A program made the translations under genes and the position numbers. Source: Planctomycetes bacterium UBA1662 (GTDB taxonomy: Bacteria > Planctomycetota > UBA8108). Taken from it: a stretch of 7,107 bases of DNA. A model generated the notes under the pieces. It did no database searches and had not been told where the DNA came from. It worked only from the letters and a program-made list of their open reading frames with translations. How positions within the stretch are numbered: position 1 is the stretch's first letter; each line of letters begins with the position of its first letter. This document shows, in pieces, positions 1 through 7,107 of this stretch. Location: the NCBI GenBank assembly GCA_002320775.1, contig DCKY01000136.1, positions 6,838-13,944 on the forward strand. The letters run 5' to 3'.

Positions 1-1373
1 TCGTGGTCCATTCCCAGCAGGTGGAGGATCGTGGCGTGGAGGTCGTTGACGTGGGCCTTGTCGATGGCGGCCTTGTGTCCGAACTCATCCGTCTCTCCGT
101 AGCTGACGCCCCCCTTGACGCCTCCCCCGGCGAACCAGGTGGTGAAGGCGTGGGGGTTGTGGTCTCTTCCAGGCTTGCCGCCTTTCTGGGCGACAGGAAG
201 GCGGCCGAACTCTCCGCCCCAGATGACCAGGGTCTCATCGAGGAGGCCCTTCTGCTCGAGGTCGGTGAGGAGCGCGGCGATCGGCTGGTCGGTCTCCTGG
301 GCGAAGCCGGTATGGTTGCCCTTGATGTCGCTGTGGCCGTCCCAGCTTCGTTGGTTTGCCGTGCCGCCGGAGTAGATCTGCACGTAGCGGACGCCGCGCT
401 CGATCATACGGCGGGCGGTGAGGCATTGGGCCGCGAAGTGCTTGCATTTGCCGTTGTCGAGCCCGTAGAGCCTGCGGGTATGTTCCGATTCGGATTGCAC
501 ATTGAGGGCCTCGGGGGCGGCGCTCTGCATGCGGTAGGCGAGCTCAAAGCTCTCGATCCGGGCCGCGAGCTCTTCCTCGTGCGGATTGTTCTTCAGGTGC
601 TCCTTGTTCAGGAGGGAGAGCAGGTCGAGCTGCCGGCGTTGCTGGTCTGGTTTCATGCCGGCTACTCTCTTGAGATTGTCGATGGGCTCTCCCTTGGGTC
701 GCAGATGGGTTCCCTGGAAAACACTCGGCAGGAAGCCCGCGCCCCAATTTGCCGCGTACCCCTTGGGCAGGCCGCGGCCCTTGGGGTCGCTCATGACGAC
801 GAAGGACGGGAGGCTGTCGCTCTCGCTGCCGAGACCGTAGGTGATCCAGGAGCCTACGCAGGGGTAGCCCATACGCGGCAGGCCGCAGTTCATCATGAAG
901 AGGGCGGGGCTGTGATTGTTCGATTCGGTATGGCCGGAATGGACGAAGGCCATCTTGTCGACATGTTGCGAGAGATGGGGGAAGAGGGAGGAGACGGGCT
1001 TGCCGCATTCTCCATGGCGTTTGAATTCAAAAGGGCTCTTCATGAGTCCGCCGACGGAGCCGCTGAAGAAGCCGGTGAACTTATCGAAGTCTTTCAGCGG
1101 CTTGCCGTGGAATTTCTCCAGGGCGGGCTTATAGTCCCAGGTATCGACCTGGCTGGGGCCGCCGTTGATGAACAGCCAGATCACCGATTTGGCGGCGGGC
1201 TTGAAGTGAGGCGCCCTGGCCGCAAGGGGATTGAAAGCTTTTTCCTCTGTGGCCCCGAGCAGACCCTGGTCCTGCAGGAGGCTCATGAGCCCGATGCTGC
1301 CGAGCCCCATGCCGCAGCGCCGCAGCATGCTTCGCCTGTTCAGGCCTTCCAGGTAGTTCAAGGTTTCTTTCAT
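1..1373 (-). CDS. DUF1501 family exported protein (3' end cut by window edge)
   Basis: The gene reads from ATG at 1373 to the left edge without a stop, giving 457 residues. The family is usually slightly longer, so only a short C-terminal tail should be missing. The N-terminus has a twin-arginine-like leader (NRRSMLRR, residues 12-19) followed by a Gly/Leu-rich hydrophobic stretch to about residue 41, suggesting Tat export. Family hallmarks are NGGPSQVDTWDYKP (70-83), SWDGH in the central part, GGEFGR (386-391), GRDHNPH (402-408) and a His/Asp-rich end (HVNDLHATILHLLGMDH). These conserved Asp/His residues resemble metal ligands of the alkaline phosphatase/sulfatase superfamily, to which DUF1501 is distantly related; no reaction is established for the family. 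It starts 10 bases after the stop of the PSCyt1/DUF1549/DUF1553 gene, the usual order of this cassette, so the two are probably co-transcribed and perhaps translationally coupled, since the ribosome binding site is weak (GAGTGAGAA overlapping the upstream stop). The family call is firm; the biochemical role is unknown. Confidence 0.95.
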   Translation of the reverse strand, partial: MKETLNYLEGLNRRSMLRRCGMGLGSIGLMSLLQDQGLLGATEEKAFNPLAARAPHFKPAAKSVIWLFINGGPSQVDTWDYKPALEKFHGKPLKDFDKFTGFFSGSVGGLMKSPFEFKRHGECGKPVSSLFPHLSQHVDKMAFVHSGHTESNNHSPALFMMNCGLPRMGYPCVGSWITYGLGSESDSLPSFVVMSDPKGRGLPKGYAANWGAGFLPSVFQGTHLRPKGEPIDNLKRVAGMKPDQQRRQLDLLSLLNKEHLKNNPHEEELAARIESFELAYRMQSAAPEALNVQSESEHTRRLYGLDNGKCKHFAAQCLTARRMIERGVRYVQIYSGGTANQRSWDGHSDIKGNHTGFAQETDQPIAALLTDLEQKGLLDETLVIWGGEFGRLPVAQKGGKPGRDHNPHAFTTWFAGGGVKGGVSYGETDEFGHKAAIDKAHVNDLHATILHLLGMDH

Positions 1374-1383
1374 GGTTCGATTC

Positions 1384-4300
1384 TCACTCGATGTAGATGA
1401 ATTCGTTCAGTCCGAAGAGCACCTGGCAGAAGTCGGCCAGGGCGAGCCGTCGCGCTTCCTGTTCGTTGCGCCCGTCCTTGATGTAGGAGCTCGTCTGCCG
1501 GGAGACAAAGGCGCCCGCGGCGGCGCTCTCGGTTTCCGTCGGTGTACGGCCAAGGGTCATCCGGTAGCCCAGGTTGACGTTTTCGGGCGGCTCGCCGCCG
1601 CCAGCCTGGATTTTTTCCATGAACTTCGTCGCGTTCTTGCGTATGTGCGGACTGTTCATGAACAGCAGGGCCTGGGGAGCGATGATGGTGTTCGGCCGGC
1701 TTCCCTGGCTCACCAGGGGCTCGGGGGAGTCAAAAAGCTGCATGCTGGGAATGACCTTGCTGCGCTTGATACTGAAGTAGATGCTTCGCCTGGTCATCGC
1801 CTCGTTCAGGGTTCCCTTTCCAAACATGGTCTTATCCAGGAGACCGCTCACCTCGAGCACACTGTCCCGGATGATTTCCGCTTCGAGCCTGGCCGGCATC
1901 CTGCGCCAGAGGAGGCGGTTGCCCGGGTCTTTCCCGGCCCGGTCCCTGTCGTAGGCGCTGCTCTGTCTGTAGGCGCTGCTGAGGAGGATGAGTTTATGGA
2001 GAGGCTTGAGGCGCCAGCCTCCGCGGATCAACTCTCTCGCCAGCCAGTCGAGCAGCTCAGGGTGGGTCGGCTTCTCGCCCTGGACTCCGAAGTCGTTTGG
2101 CGTCGACACAAGCCCCTGGCCGAGATGATGCTTCCAGAGCCGGTTTACGATGACCCTGGCGAGCAGTGTTCCCGCCCCGTTTTCGGGATCGGTGATCCAG
2201 TTTGAGAGCGATCTTCTGCGATAGGAGGTCCTCCATCCTTTCGGAGGCTCCACCTGCCAGTTCTTCTCGGTCTTGCCTTTTTTCATGAGCACCGTCAGGA
2301 AACCCTGGCTGGCGACGCCCTGCTTCTGGGCCGGATCGCCACGTCCGAGGAAGTAGGTCTCCTTGTAGAAATGAGGGAAGCCGCGTCCATCGGCGTGGTG
2401 TTTCGTTGGGCGGAAACCTTCGCTGGTGACCTGGACCTTGACGGTCTTGCCGCCCTTGGGCTGGCTGGCCATCTGTTTTTCGACAGCCTGGTTGAGCTCC
2501 AGCCAGCGCTTGTCCTTGCCGGAGAACCATTTGAAGAGAGCCGTCCGCTCGGCGGCGGGAAGCTCCTCCGGTTTGCCGTCTTTGAGCCGGGCGAAGCCGC
2601 TGGAGAGCGCCTGGGGAAGGCCGCCGCCAACCGCCACCGGGGCATCGACGCTCGCGATCGAGAGCCGCGGACGTCCGATGTTGTGCTGGGTGTTGGCGCC
2701 GCATTGGATCGACACCTCGATATAGGTGCCTCCATCGAATCCTACCGGTTTTTCAAAGCCGAAAACGGCGGCCTGGTCGCGCCCGATGCCTCCCCCGTCA
2801 ACCGCCCAACCGGTCTTGTTTTTGTCATTGTCGAGGGCCGCCTTGACGGACAGGCTGCTGGTATTCTGCTGGTGGGTGGCGCGCGCGGAGACGATCTTGA
2901 CTGGGGTGAGCTTCGCTTTCGGATCCTTGAGCGGTCGGATAGCGACCTTCAGATCAGTGAGGCCGAAGTTTCCGTTGCTGGCTCGCCCGGGGCCGTTTTT
3001 CGGCATCGAGGAGTGGGTGAGCGCTTCGATCCGAAGCGCGCGAATTCCCCCGGAGGTGGAGGCTCCGCCCAGCAGGTAGAGATCTTCCGGGCTTGGATTC
3101 TTGCCGGTAGCCAGGATCGAGCCGTCCTCGAGCTTTCGCAGGCTGGAGCCGTGCTTCGATTCGATTTTAGAGAGATCGAGAACCTCCCAGGGAGCCTTCG
3201 GGGGGGGCGCCGCGGAGCCTTTGCTGAGCCATCCGGCGAAGCTTTTTTCAAGCTCGCCCCTGGCGTAGGCATCGCGAGCGGCGAGGGCTTTTTCCCTGGC
3301 GGTTTTCCAGGCGGCGAGGGCCGCGCGGTTTTCGCCGGTGTCGACCGGCAGATCGATCTCGCTGCGGATCGTGGTGCCGAAGGTCGAGAGCAGGCGGTAA
3401 TAGTCGCGTGTTGGGATCGGGTCAAATTTGTGGTTGTGACATCGGGCGCAACCGATGGTCAGTCCGAGCATCGCCGTTCCCATGGTGTTGACCATGTCAT
3501 CGAGCTCGTCGTATCGCGAGCTCTCGAATTCTTTCTCGGTGAGCTGGGTCGGAAAGACACCGGCTCCGAGGAAGCCGGTCGCCATCATGGCCAGGGGGTT
3601 TTCCGGTGCCAGCTCATCTCCGGCGAGCTGCCAGGCGACGAATTGGTTGTAGGGCATATCGCTGTTGAGAGCCTTGATGACGAAATCGCGGTAGTGATAG
3701 GCGTGGCCCCGATCGTAGTCCTGCTCAAAGCCGTGGCTCTCCGCGAATCGCGCCAGGTCGAGCCAGTGCCGACCCCAGCGTTCGCCATAGTGCTTGTTCA
3801 TGAGGAGCTCATCAATGAGCGCGCCCCAGGCCTTGGGGGTAGGGCTGGCGGCGAAGGTATCGACAACCTCGGGAGGAGGAGGCAGCCCGATGAGGCCGAA
3901 ATAGGCGCGCCGCACCAGGGTCCGCGGCGATGCCTCGGGATTGGGCGTGAGGCCCTCCTTCTCGAGGCGGCTGAGCAGGAAGCGATCGATCTCGCCGCTG
4001 GCCCACGCGGTATTCTTTACATCTCCCGGAGCCGCTGTTTTTAACGGCTGGAAAGCCCACCAGTTCCGATGTTCGTCCGTGATGGTCAGCCCGGTTTCGC
4101 CGTCTTCCTTTCCCGCCTTTAGCGGGCGATCATAGGCCGCGCCGAGGTCGATCCAGCGGGCGATCATCTCGATGTTTTCCGCCGGCAGCTTCGGGCGCTT
4201 GTGGGGCATATGCGGTTTCACCTGGTGGGTGATCATCCTGTAGAGGGGGCTTTCGGTGTGGCGACCGATCACGACGGCCTTTCCCTCGGAGCCGCCCTTG

Positions 4301-4638
4301 ATGAGACCCGCCCGGGTTGAGAGGTCGTATTTTGAGCGTGTGCGCTCTCCTCCATGACATGGAAGACAGCTTTTCACCAGCACTTCGCGTACGTTCGCTT
4401 TGAAGAGCTTGAGCCCGTCAGCCATCTTGCGGGCGTGATCAGGCCCGAGAGCCTCTTGAAGTTCCCCTGAAGAGGCCCCCTTCGACTCCTGGGAAAAAGT
4501 CGTCATGGGCAGGACCGAAAGGCCGCAGGCGAAGATAAAGGCGTATGAGAGCGTGCTGGCGCGGTTCACAGTTGAGGTATCCTTGTTTTCTTTTCGCTTG
4601 AGGCCTGATGTTAGCAGTATGGAGGGTTTTTTTCCCAT
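1384..4638 (-). CDS. PSCyt1/DUF1549/DUF1553 planctomycete-type cytochrome c protein
   Basis: This is a complete protein of 1084 residues from ATG 4638, ending in TGA at 1386-1384. A basic N-terminus leads into a hydrophobic segment (about 31-46) ending near FSQES, read as a Sec signal peptide with a long n-region. The first domain is a planctomycete cytochrome c (PSCyt1) with heme motif CLPCH (91-95) and a candidate axial Met in HMPHKRPKLP (Met 144). The DUF1549 domain (PSCyt2, about 190-425) contains RAYFGLIGLPP, GERWGRHWLDLARFAES and a second heme motif, CARCHNHKFDPI (397-408). The middle (about 490-660) looks like a beta-rich carbohydrate-binding-type module, with NGPGRASNGNF and GWAVDGGG. 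DUF1553 (PSD1, about 805-1065) shows NRLWKHHLGQGLV, FGVQGEKPTHPELLDWLA, LSSAYRQSS and a C-terminal GLNEFIYIE. The length is normal for the family. It is probably a periplasmic electron-transfer or redox partner of the DUF1501 protein encoded next; the substrate is unknown. An in-frame GTG at 4641 and another at 4569 are alternative starts; ATG 4638 has the best-spaced ribosome binding site. Confidence 0.95.
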   Translation of the reverse strand: MGKKPSILLTSGLKRKENKDTSTVNRASTLSYAFIFACGLSVLPMTTFSQESKGASSGELQEALGPDHARKMADGLKLFKANVREVLVKSCLPCHGGERTRSKYDLSTRAGLIKGGSEGKAVVIGRHTESPLYRMITHQVKPHMPHKRPKLPAENIEMIARWIDLGAAYDRPLKAGKEDGETGLTITDEHRNWWAFQPLKTAAPGDVKNTAWASGEIDRFLLSRLEKEGLTPNPEASPRTLVRRAYFGLIGLPPPPEVVDTFAASPTPKAWGALIDELLMNKHYGERWGRHWLDLARFAESHGFEQDYDRGHAYHYRDFVIKALNSDMPYNQFVAWQLAGDELAPENPLAMMATGFLGAGVFPTQLTEKEFESSRYDELDDMVNTMGTAMLGLTIGCARCHNHKFDPIPTRDYYRLLSTFGTTIRSEIDLPVDTGENRAALAAWKTAREKALAARDAYARGELEKSFAGWLSKGSAAPPPKAPWEVLDLSKIESKHGSSLRKLEDGSILATGKNPSPEDLYLLGGASTSGGIRALRIEALTHSSMPKNGPGRASNGNFGLTDLKVAIRPLKDPKAKLTPVKIVSARATHQQNTSSLSVKAALDNDKNKTGWAVDGGGIGRDQAAVFGFEKPVGFDGGTYIEVSIQCGANTQHNIGRPRLSIASVDAPVAVGGGLPQALSSGFARLKDGKPEELPAAERTALFKWFSGKDKRWLELNQAVEKQMASQPKGGKTVKVQVTSEGFRPTKHHADGRGFPHFYKETYFLGRGDPAQKQGVASQGFLTVLMKKGKTEKNWQVEPPKGWRTSYRRRSLSNWITDPENGAGTLLARVIVNRLWKHHLGQGLVSTPNDFGVQGEKPTHPELLDWLARELIRGGWRLKPLHKLILLSSAYRQSSAYDRDRAGKDPGNRLLWRRMPARLEAEIIRDSVLEVSGLLDKTMFGKGTLNEAMTRRSIYFSIKRSKVIPSMQLFDSPEPLVSQGSRPNTIIAPQALLFMNSPHIRKNATKFMEKIQAGGGEPPENVNLGYRMTLGRTPTETESAAAGAFVSRQTSSYIKDGRNEQEARRLALADFCQVLFGLNEFIYIE

Positions 4639-4723
4639 CACTTTAATCCTTCCGAATGGGATGATAAGGCCTTACTCTCGATGAATGAGTGGGGCTTCAC
4701 AGGTGGGTGAGAGAACGGGAAGA
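4639..4723. promoter_or_regulatory. Divergent intergenic region with a 10-base palindrome
   Basis: These 85 bases separate the start codons of the minus-strand cytochrome/DUF1501 operon and the plus-strand CotH-type gene, so both promoters must lie here or reach into the coding starts. A perfect palindrome, TAAGGCCTTA, sits at 4665-4674 near the middle and could be an operator half-site or chance. I could not assign convincing -35/-10 boxes on either strand. On the plus strand the purine-rich GGGAAGA at 4717-4723 abuts the ATG, and GGTGAG at 4706-4711 is 12 bases away, so that gene has no ideally spaced ribosome binding site. The region's role follows from its position; the palindrome is seen directly, and its function is inferred. 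Confidence 0.5.
4647..4653 (-). promoter_or_regulatory. Ribosome binding site of the cytochrome gene
   Basis: On the minus strand this reads GGAAGGA, a good Shine-Dalgarno match. It lies 8 bases before ATG 4638 and 5 bases before the adjacent in-frame GTG 4641. The spacing favours the ATG, although the GTG is not excluded. Confidence 0.65.
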
Positions 4724-7107
4724 ATGAGATCGCTTACGAAAACAATTCAGCTGTCGGTATTTCTCCTCCTGGCTTTGCCAGGGCGCTTTTGTCCCGCCCA
4801 GGAGCTGCTCATCACGGAATTCCTGGCCAGCAACGACGATGGCCTCCGAGATGAAGATGGCGACAGCTCGGACTGGATCGAGCTGCACAATGGAGGCCTT
4901 GAGCCCATCGACCTCGATGGCTGGCATCTCACGGATTCAGCCGCCAACCTGTGGCGCTGGAGGTTCCCTTCGGTCATCATCTCAGGCGGCGAGTTCCTGG
5001 TTGTCTTCGCCTCCGGAAAGGACCGCGCGGATCCCGAGGAGCCCCTGCACACCGACTTCCAGCTCGACTCCGATGGCGAATTCCTGGCCCTGGTTTCTCC
5101 CGCCGGGGAGATCGCATACCAGTACGCGCCGACTTACCCGGAACAGCACACAGATTATTCCTATGGCCTGGGACAATCGGTCACCTCCTTTCGGATGGTC
5201 ACCAATGCGAGTCCCGCCCTGGTTCATGTGCCTCGGGCGGCTGGAGCTGAAGGGCTCTGGATGCTTCCCGGTTTCAATGACAGGGCCTGGGACGAGGCGG
5301 TCTCCGCGGTCGGGTTTGAGATGGGCGCGGACATCGCGGTTGGCGCCCCTGTCGTGAACATCGCGCCGGAGGGAGAGGCCGTCCAGTCTTCTGATTATGG
5401 CAACGGACAGTTCCCGGCCCGTATGGGTATTGACGGGGACCTTGGCAACTTCACCCATACCGCGGCCGGTGAGAACCTGCCATCTACCTGGGAGCTCGAT
5501 CTCGGCCGTGAGGCCCTGCTGGGATCTATTGTTCTGCACAACCGCAGGGGTTGCTGCACCTCACGTCTCCGCGACATCACCGTTTTTGTGCTCGATGAGC
5601 CCGGTGGAGAGGTGCTCTTCGAATCAGACCTGCTCAACGAGGAAAATGTACTCGGAGGCGGAGGGGGAAGCGGGCCCGACAGGCTGGAGGTCGACCTGGT
5701 TGAGCTCCTGGGGGGCCCTGTCGCGGGCGGGGTTGTCCGGGTGGTGCGAACCCCGGACCCGGATCTCTCCGGGACCGGTGGCGCCGGCAACGCGGACGAG
5801 GCGGATGTTCTCTCCCTCTCCGAGGTCGAGGTCTTCGAGGTCCCGGTGATCGGCTACGAGGGACTGATCGAGACCGACCTGGAGCAGGAGATGTACGAAA
5901 CCAACTCCTCCGCCTGGCTGCGGATCCCCTTCAACCTGGAGCAGGAGCCAGCTCTCGATTTGTTGAAGTTACGGATGAGGTACGACGATGGCTTCATCGC
6001 CTACCTGAACGGGGTCGAGGTGGCCAGCAGGAACGCGCCCCAGGTGGCCGCCTGGAACGCCAGGGCCGTTGAGGACAGGGCGGACTCACGCGCTATTGTT
6101 TTCGAGGACATCGTCATCACAGCCAGCCGCGAGCTCCTTCGCGCCGGTGACAACGTTCTCGCGATTCATGGGCTCAACTCGTCTTCCGGAGATGAAGACT
6201 TCCTTATTAGCGCCGAGCTGGCGGGGGAGGGGATCCTGGATCTCGCGCCCCGTTATTTCCAGTCCCCGACACCTGGCGGGGCGAACGAGGCCGATGGCTT
6301 CGCGGGTTTTGTGGCCGATACGAGCTTCACCGTTGACCGCGGCTTCTATTTCGAGCCTTTCGAGGTCGAGATCCGCAGTGAAACCGAGGGCGCGGTCATT
6401 CGCTACACCCTCGATGGCAGCGAGCCCGGGCCCAATGCCGGCAGCGTCTACGATGGCCCCCTGCTGATCCAGGAGACGACCACCCTGCGGGCGCTGGCCC
6501 TGCTCGACGGCCTGGCGCCGACCAATATCGACACCCATACCTATATCTTCCCGGATGATATCGTCGAACAGGATGCGGCGGCGACCATCGCCCGCGGCTT
6601 CCCGCGCAATTGGGGCGGGACCTCCGCCGATTACGGCATGGACCCTGACGTCATCGGACAGGGCGGGCGTGATCGTTTCGGCGGCAGGTACGCCGAGACG
6701 ATCCGGGATGACCTGCTCGCCATTCCGACCATCTCGGTGGTTATGGATATCGATGAGATGTTCGGATCGAGGGGGATCTATACAAACTCCGGATCGCGTG
6801 GAAGAACCTGGGAGCGTCGCAGCTCCATCGAGCTCATCGATCCAGATGGAGAAGAGGAGTTCCAGGTCAACTGCGGCATCCGGATCCAGGGCGGAGCCTT
6901 TCGCAGCCATGGGTTGACGAAGAAGCACTCGCTGCGTTTTCTCTTCAGAGAGCAGTATGGCGACTCTAAACTTCGCCACCCTTTCTTTGGAGATGAGGCC
7001 CCGGATCGATTTGACACCATCGTGCTCAGGGCCAACTCCAATGATGGCTGGCAATGGAGCGGCGCCGGTGATGATCCTCTCTATATTCGCGATTCCTTCG
7101 GCAGGGA
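4724..7107 (+). CDS. Secreted lamin-tail / F-type lectin-like / CotH-kinase multidomain protein (3' end cut)
   Basis: The frame stays open from ATG 4724 to the right edge (794 residues seen). Residues 1-25 form a Sec signal peptide (basic MRSLTKT, then SVFLLLALPG, cleavage near CPAQ), which decides for this start over an in-frame ATG at 4685. Domains in order: lamin-tail domain (26 to about 150; ITEFLASNDDG, DWIELHNGG, DGWHLTD); the first part of a galactose-binding-like sandwich (about 178-209; GFNDRAW, AVGFEMG); a discoidin/fucolectin-like domain (210-372; His245, NRRGCCTSRL 273-282, LSLSEVEVF); the rest of the sandwich (373-503; MYETNSSAWLRIPF, YDDGFIAYLNGVEVA 420-434, NVLAIHGLNS); a chitobiase C-terminal-type domain (538-609; RYTLDGSEP); a linker with GFPRNWGG and DYGMDP; and the start of a CotH-kinase-type domain (about 665 onward; IPTISVVMD, GIRIQGGAFR). 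The CotH catalytic half is outside the window, so kinase activity cannot be judged. Probably a surface or periplasmic glycan-binding protein. Confidence 0.93.
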   Translation, partial: MRSLTKTIQLSVFLLLALPGRFCPAQELLITEFLASNDDGLRDEDGDSSDWIELHNGGLEPIDLDGWHLTDSAANLWRWRFPSVIISGGEFLVVFASGKDRADPEEPLHTDFQLDSDGEFLALVSPAGEIAYQYAPTYPEQHTDYSYGLGQSVTSFRMVTNASPALVHVPRAAGAEGLWMLPGFNDRAWDEAVSAVGFEMGADIAVGAPVVNIAPEGEAVQSSDYGNGQFPARMGIDGDLGNFTHTAAGENLPSTWELDLGREALLGSIVLHNRRGCCTSRLRDITVFVLDEPGGEVLFESDLLNEENVLGGGGGSGPDRLEVDLVELLGGPVAGGVVRVVRTPDPDLSGTGGAGNADEADVLSLSEVEVFEVPVIGYEGLIETDLEQEMYETNSSAWLRIPFNLEQEPALDLLKLRMRYDDGFIAYLNGVEVASRNAPQVAAWNARAVEDRADSRAIVFEDIVITASRELLRAGDNVLAIHGLNSSSGDEDFLISAELAGEGILDLAPRYFQSPTPGGANEADGFAGFVADTSFTVDRGFYFEPFEVEIRSETEGAVIRYTLDGSEPGPNAGSVYDGPLLIQETTTLRALALLDGLAPTNIDTHTYIFPDDIVEQDAAATIARGFPRNWGGTSADYGMDPDVIGQGGRDRFGGRYAETIRDDLLAIPTISVVMDIDEMFGSRGIYTNSGSRGRTWERRSSIELIDPDGEEEFQVNCGIRIQGGAFRSHGLTKKHSLRFLFREQYGDSKLRHPFFGDEAPDRFDTIVLRANSNDGWQWSGAGDDPLYIRDSFGR
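5351..5839 (+). other. F-type lectin (fucolectin)-like domain within the CotH-type protein
   Basis: Residues 210-372 of the plus-strand protein follow the eel fucolectin pattern as I recall it: a start like NIAPEGEAVQSS, an AIDG-type turn (GIDGDLGNF), THT with His245, a WELDLG strand, then NRRGCCTSRL with Arg274, Cys277-Cys278 and Arg281, and a closing strand LSLSEVEVF. In fucolectin the equivalent His, two Arg and the vicinal disulfide form the fucose site. Here the Asp normally before the cysteine pair is Gly276. A glycine-rich loop (GGGGGSG, residues 311-317) follows. The fold assignment is fairly secure as an F5/8 type C-like or F-type module. Fucose binding is inference; a related discoidin-type domain with another ligand is the main alternative. 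Confidence 0.75.

Noticed and set aside
3..1400. A 465-codon open frame on the plus strand opposite the DUF1501 gene
   Set aside because: The minus strand encodes clear DUF1501 motifs throughout. The plus-strand translation has no recognisable domain and reflects the scarcity of stops opposite GC-rich coding sequence.
1951..1980. Repeated 12-mer GTAGGCGCTGCT, two copies close together
   Set aside because: It encodes SSAYRQSSAY; the first part is the conserved LSSAYRQS motif of DUF1553, so the repeat comes from protein sequence and not from a DNA element.
2371..4044. A 557-codon open frame on the plus strand opposite the cytochrome gene
   Set aside because: It lies wholly within the PSCyt1/DUF1549/DUF1553 gene, has low-complexity Gly/Ala/Arg-rich content and no family motif; a codon-bias shadow.
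4685..4723. Upstream in-frame ATG for the plus-strand gene
   Set aside because: It has no ribosome binding site and would add 13 polar residues before a signal peptide that is well formed from ATG 4724.
4982..5539. Minus-strand open frames opposite the CotH-type gene, including 6086-7054
   Set aside because: The plus strand shows a continuous chain of recognisable domains over the same bases; the opposite frames have no motifs, signal or ribosome binding site.
6716..7107. Reading the CotH domain as evidence of a spore coat system
   Set aside because: CotH-type domains are widespread in non-sporulating bacteria of this kind, no other spore gene is present, and the catalytic part is beyond the window.

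Overview
The window carries three protein genes and no recognisable RNA gene, mobile element or CRISPR array. It is GC-rich. The gene families point to the Planctomycetota-Verrucomicrobiota group. A planctomycete-type cytochrome (PSCyt1/DUF1549/DUF1553) is followed directly by a DUF1501 gene, a cassette massively expanded in those phyla. A lamin-tail/CotH surface protein with a chitobiase-type domain lies opposite, an architecture common in them. I lean towards a marine-type Verrucomicrobiota, but the phylum assignment is inference.

Layout: on the minus strand, the 1084-residue PSCyt1/DUF1549/DUF1553 protein (4638 to 1384) is followed after only 10 bases by the DUF1501 protein (1373 to the left edge, cut near its C-terminus). 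They look like one operon. On the plus strand, from 4724 to the right edge, runs a secreted multidomain protein whose CotH-kinase-type domain is cut by the window end. The two transcription units diverge from an 85-base intergenic region (4639-4723), which holds a ribosome binding site for the cytochrome gene and a perfect 10-base palindrome.

Function: all three products appear to be exported. The cytochrome protein has a Sec-type signal and two CxxCH heme motifs. The DUF1501 protein has a twin-arginine-like leader and belongs to the alkaline phosphatase/sulfatase-like fold group. The plus-strand protein has a Sec signal followed by binding modules. In related bacteria such cassettes often lie near sulfatases and polysaccharide-degradation genes, so a periplasmic or surface role in handling complex glycans is plausible, but no enzyme in this window proves it.

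The most interesting point is in the plus-strand protein. A domain closely resembling eel fucolectin (F-type lectin) appears to be inserted inside another beta-sandwich domain. It keeps the pocket histidine, two arginines and vicinal cysteine pair, but has Gly where fucolectins have Asp. I found no strong evidence of an entirely new system.
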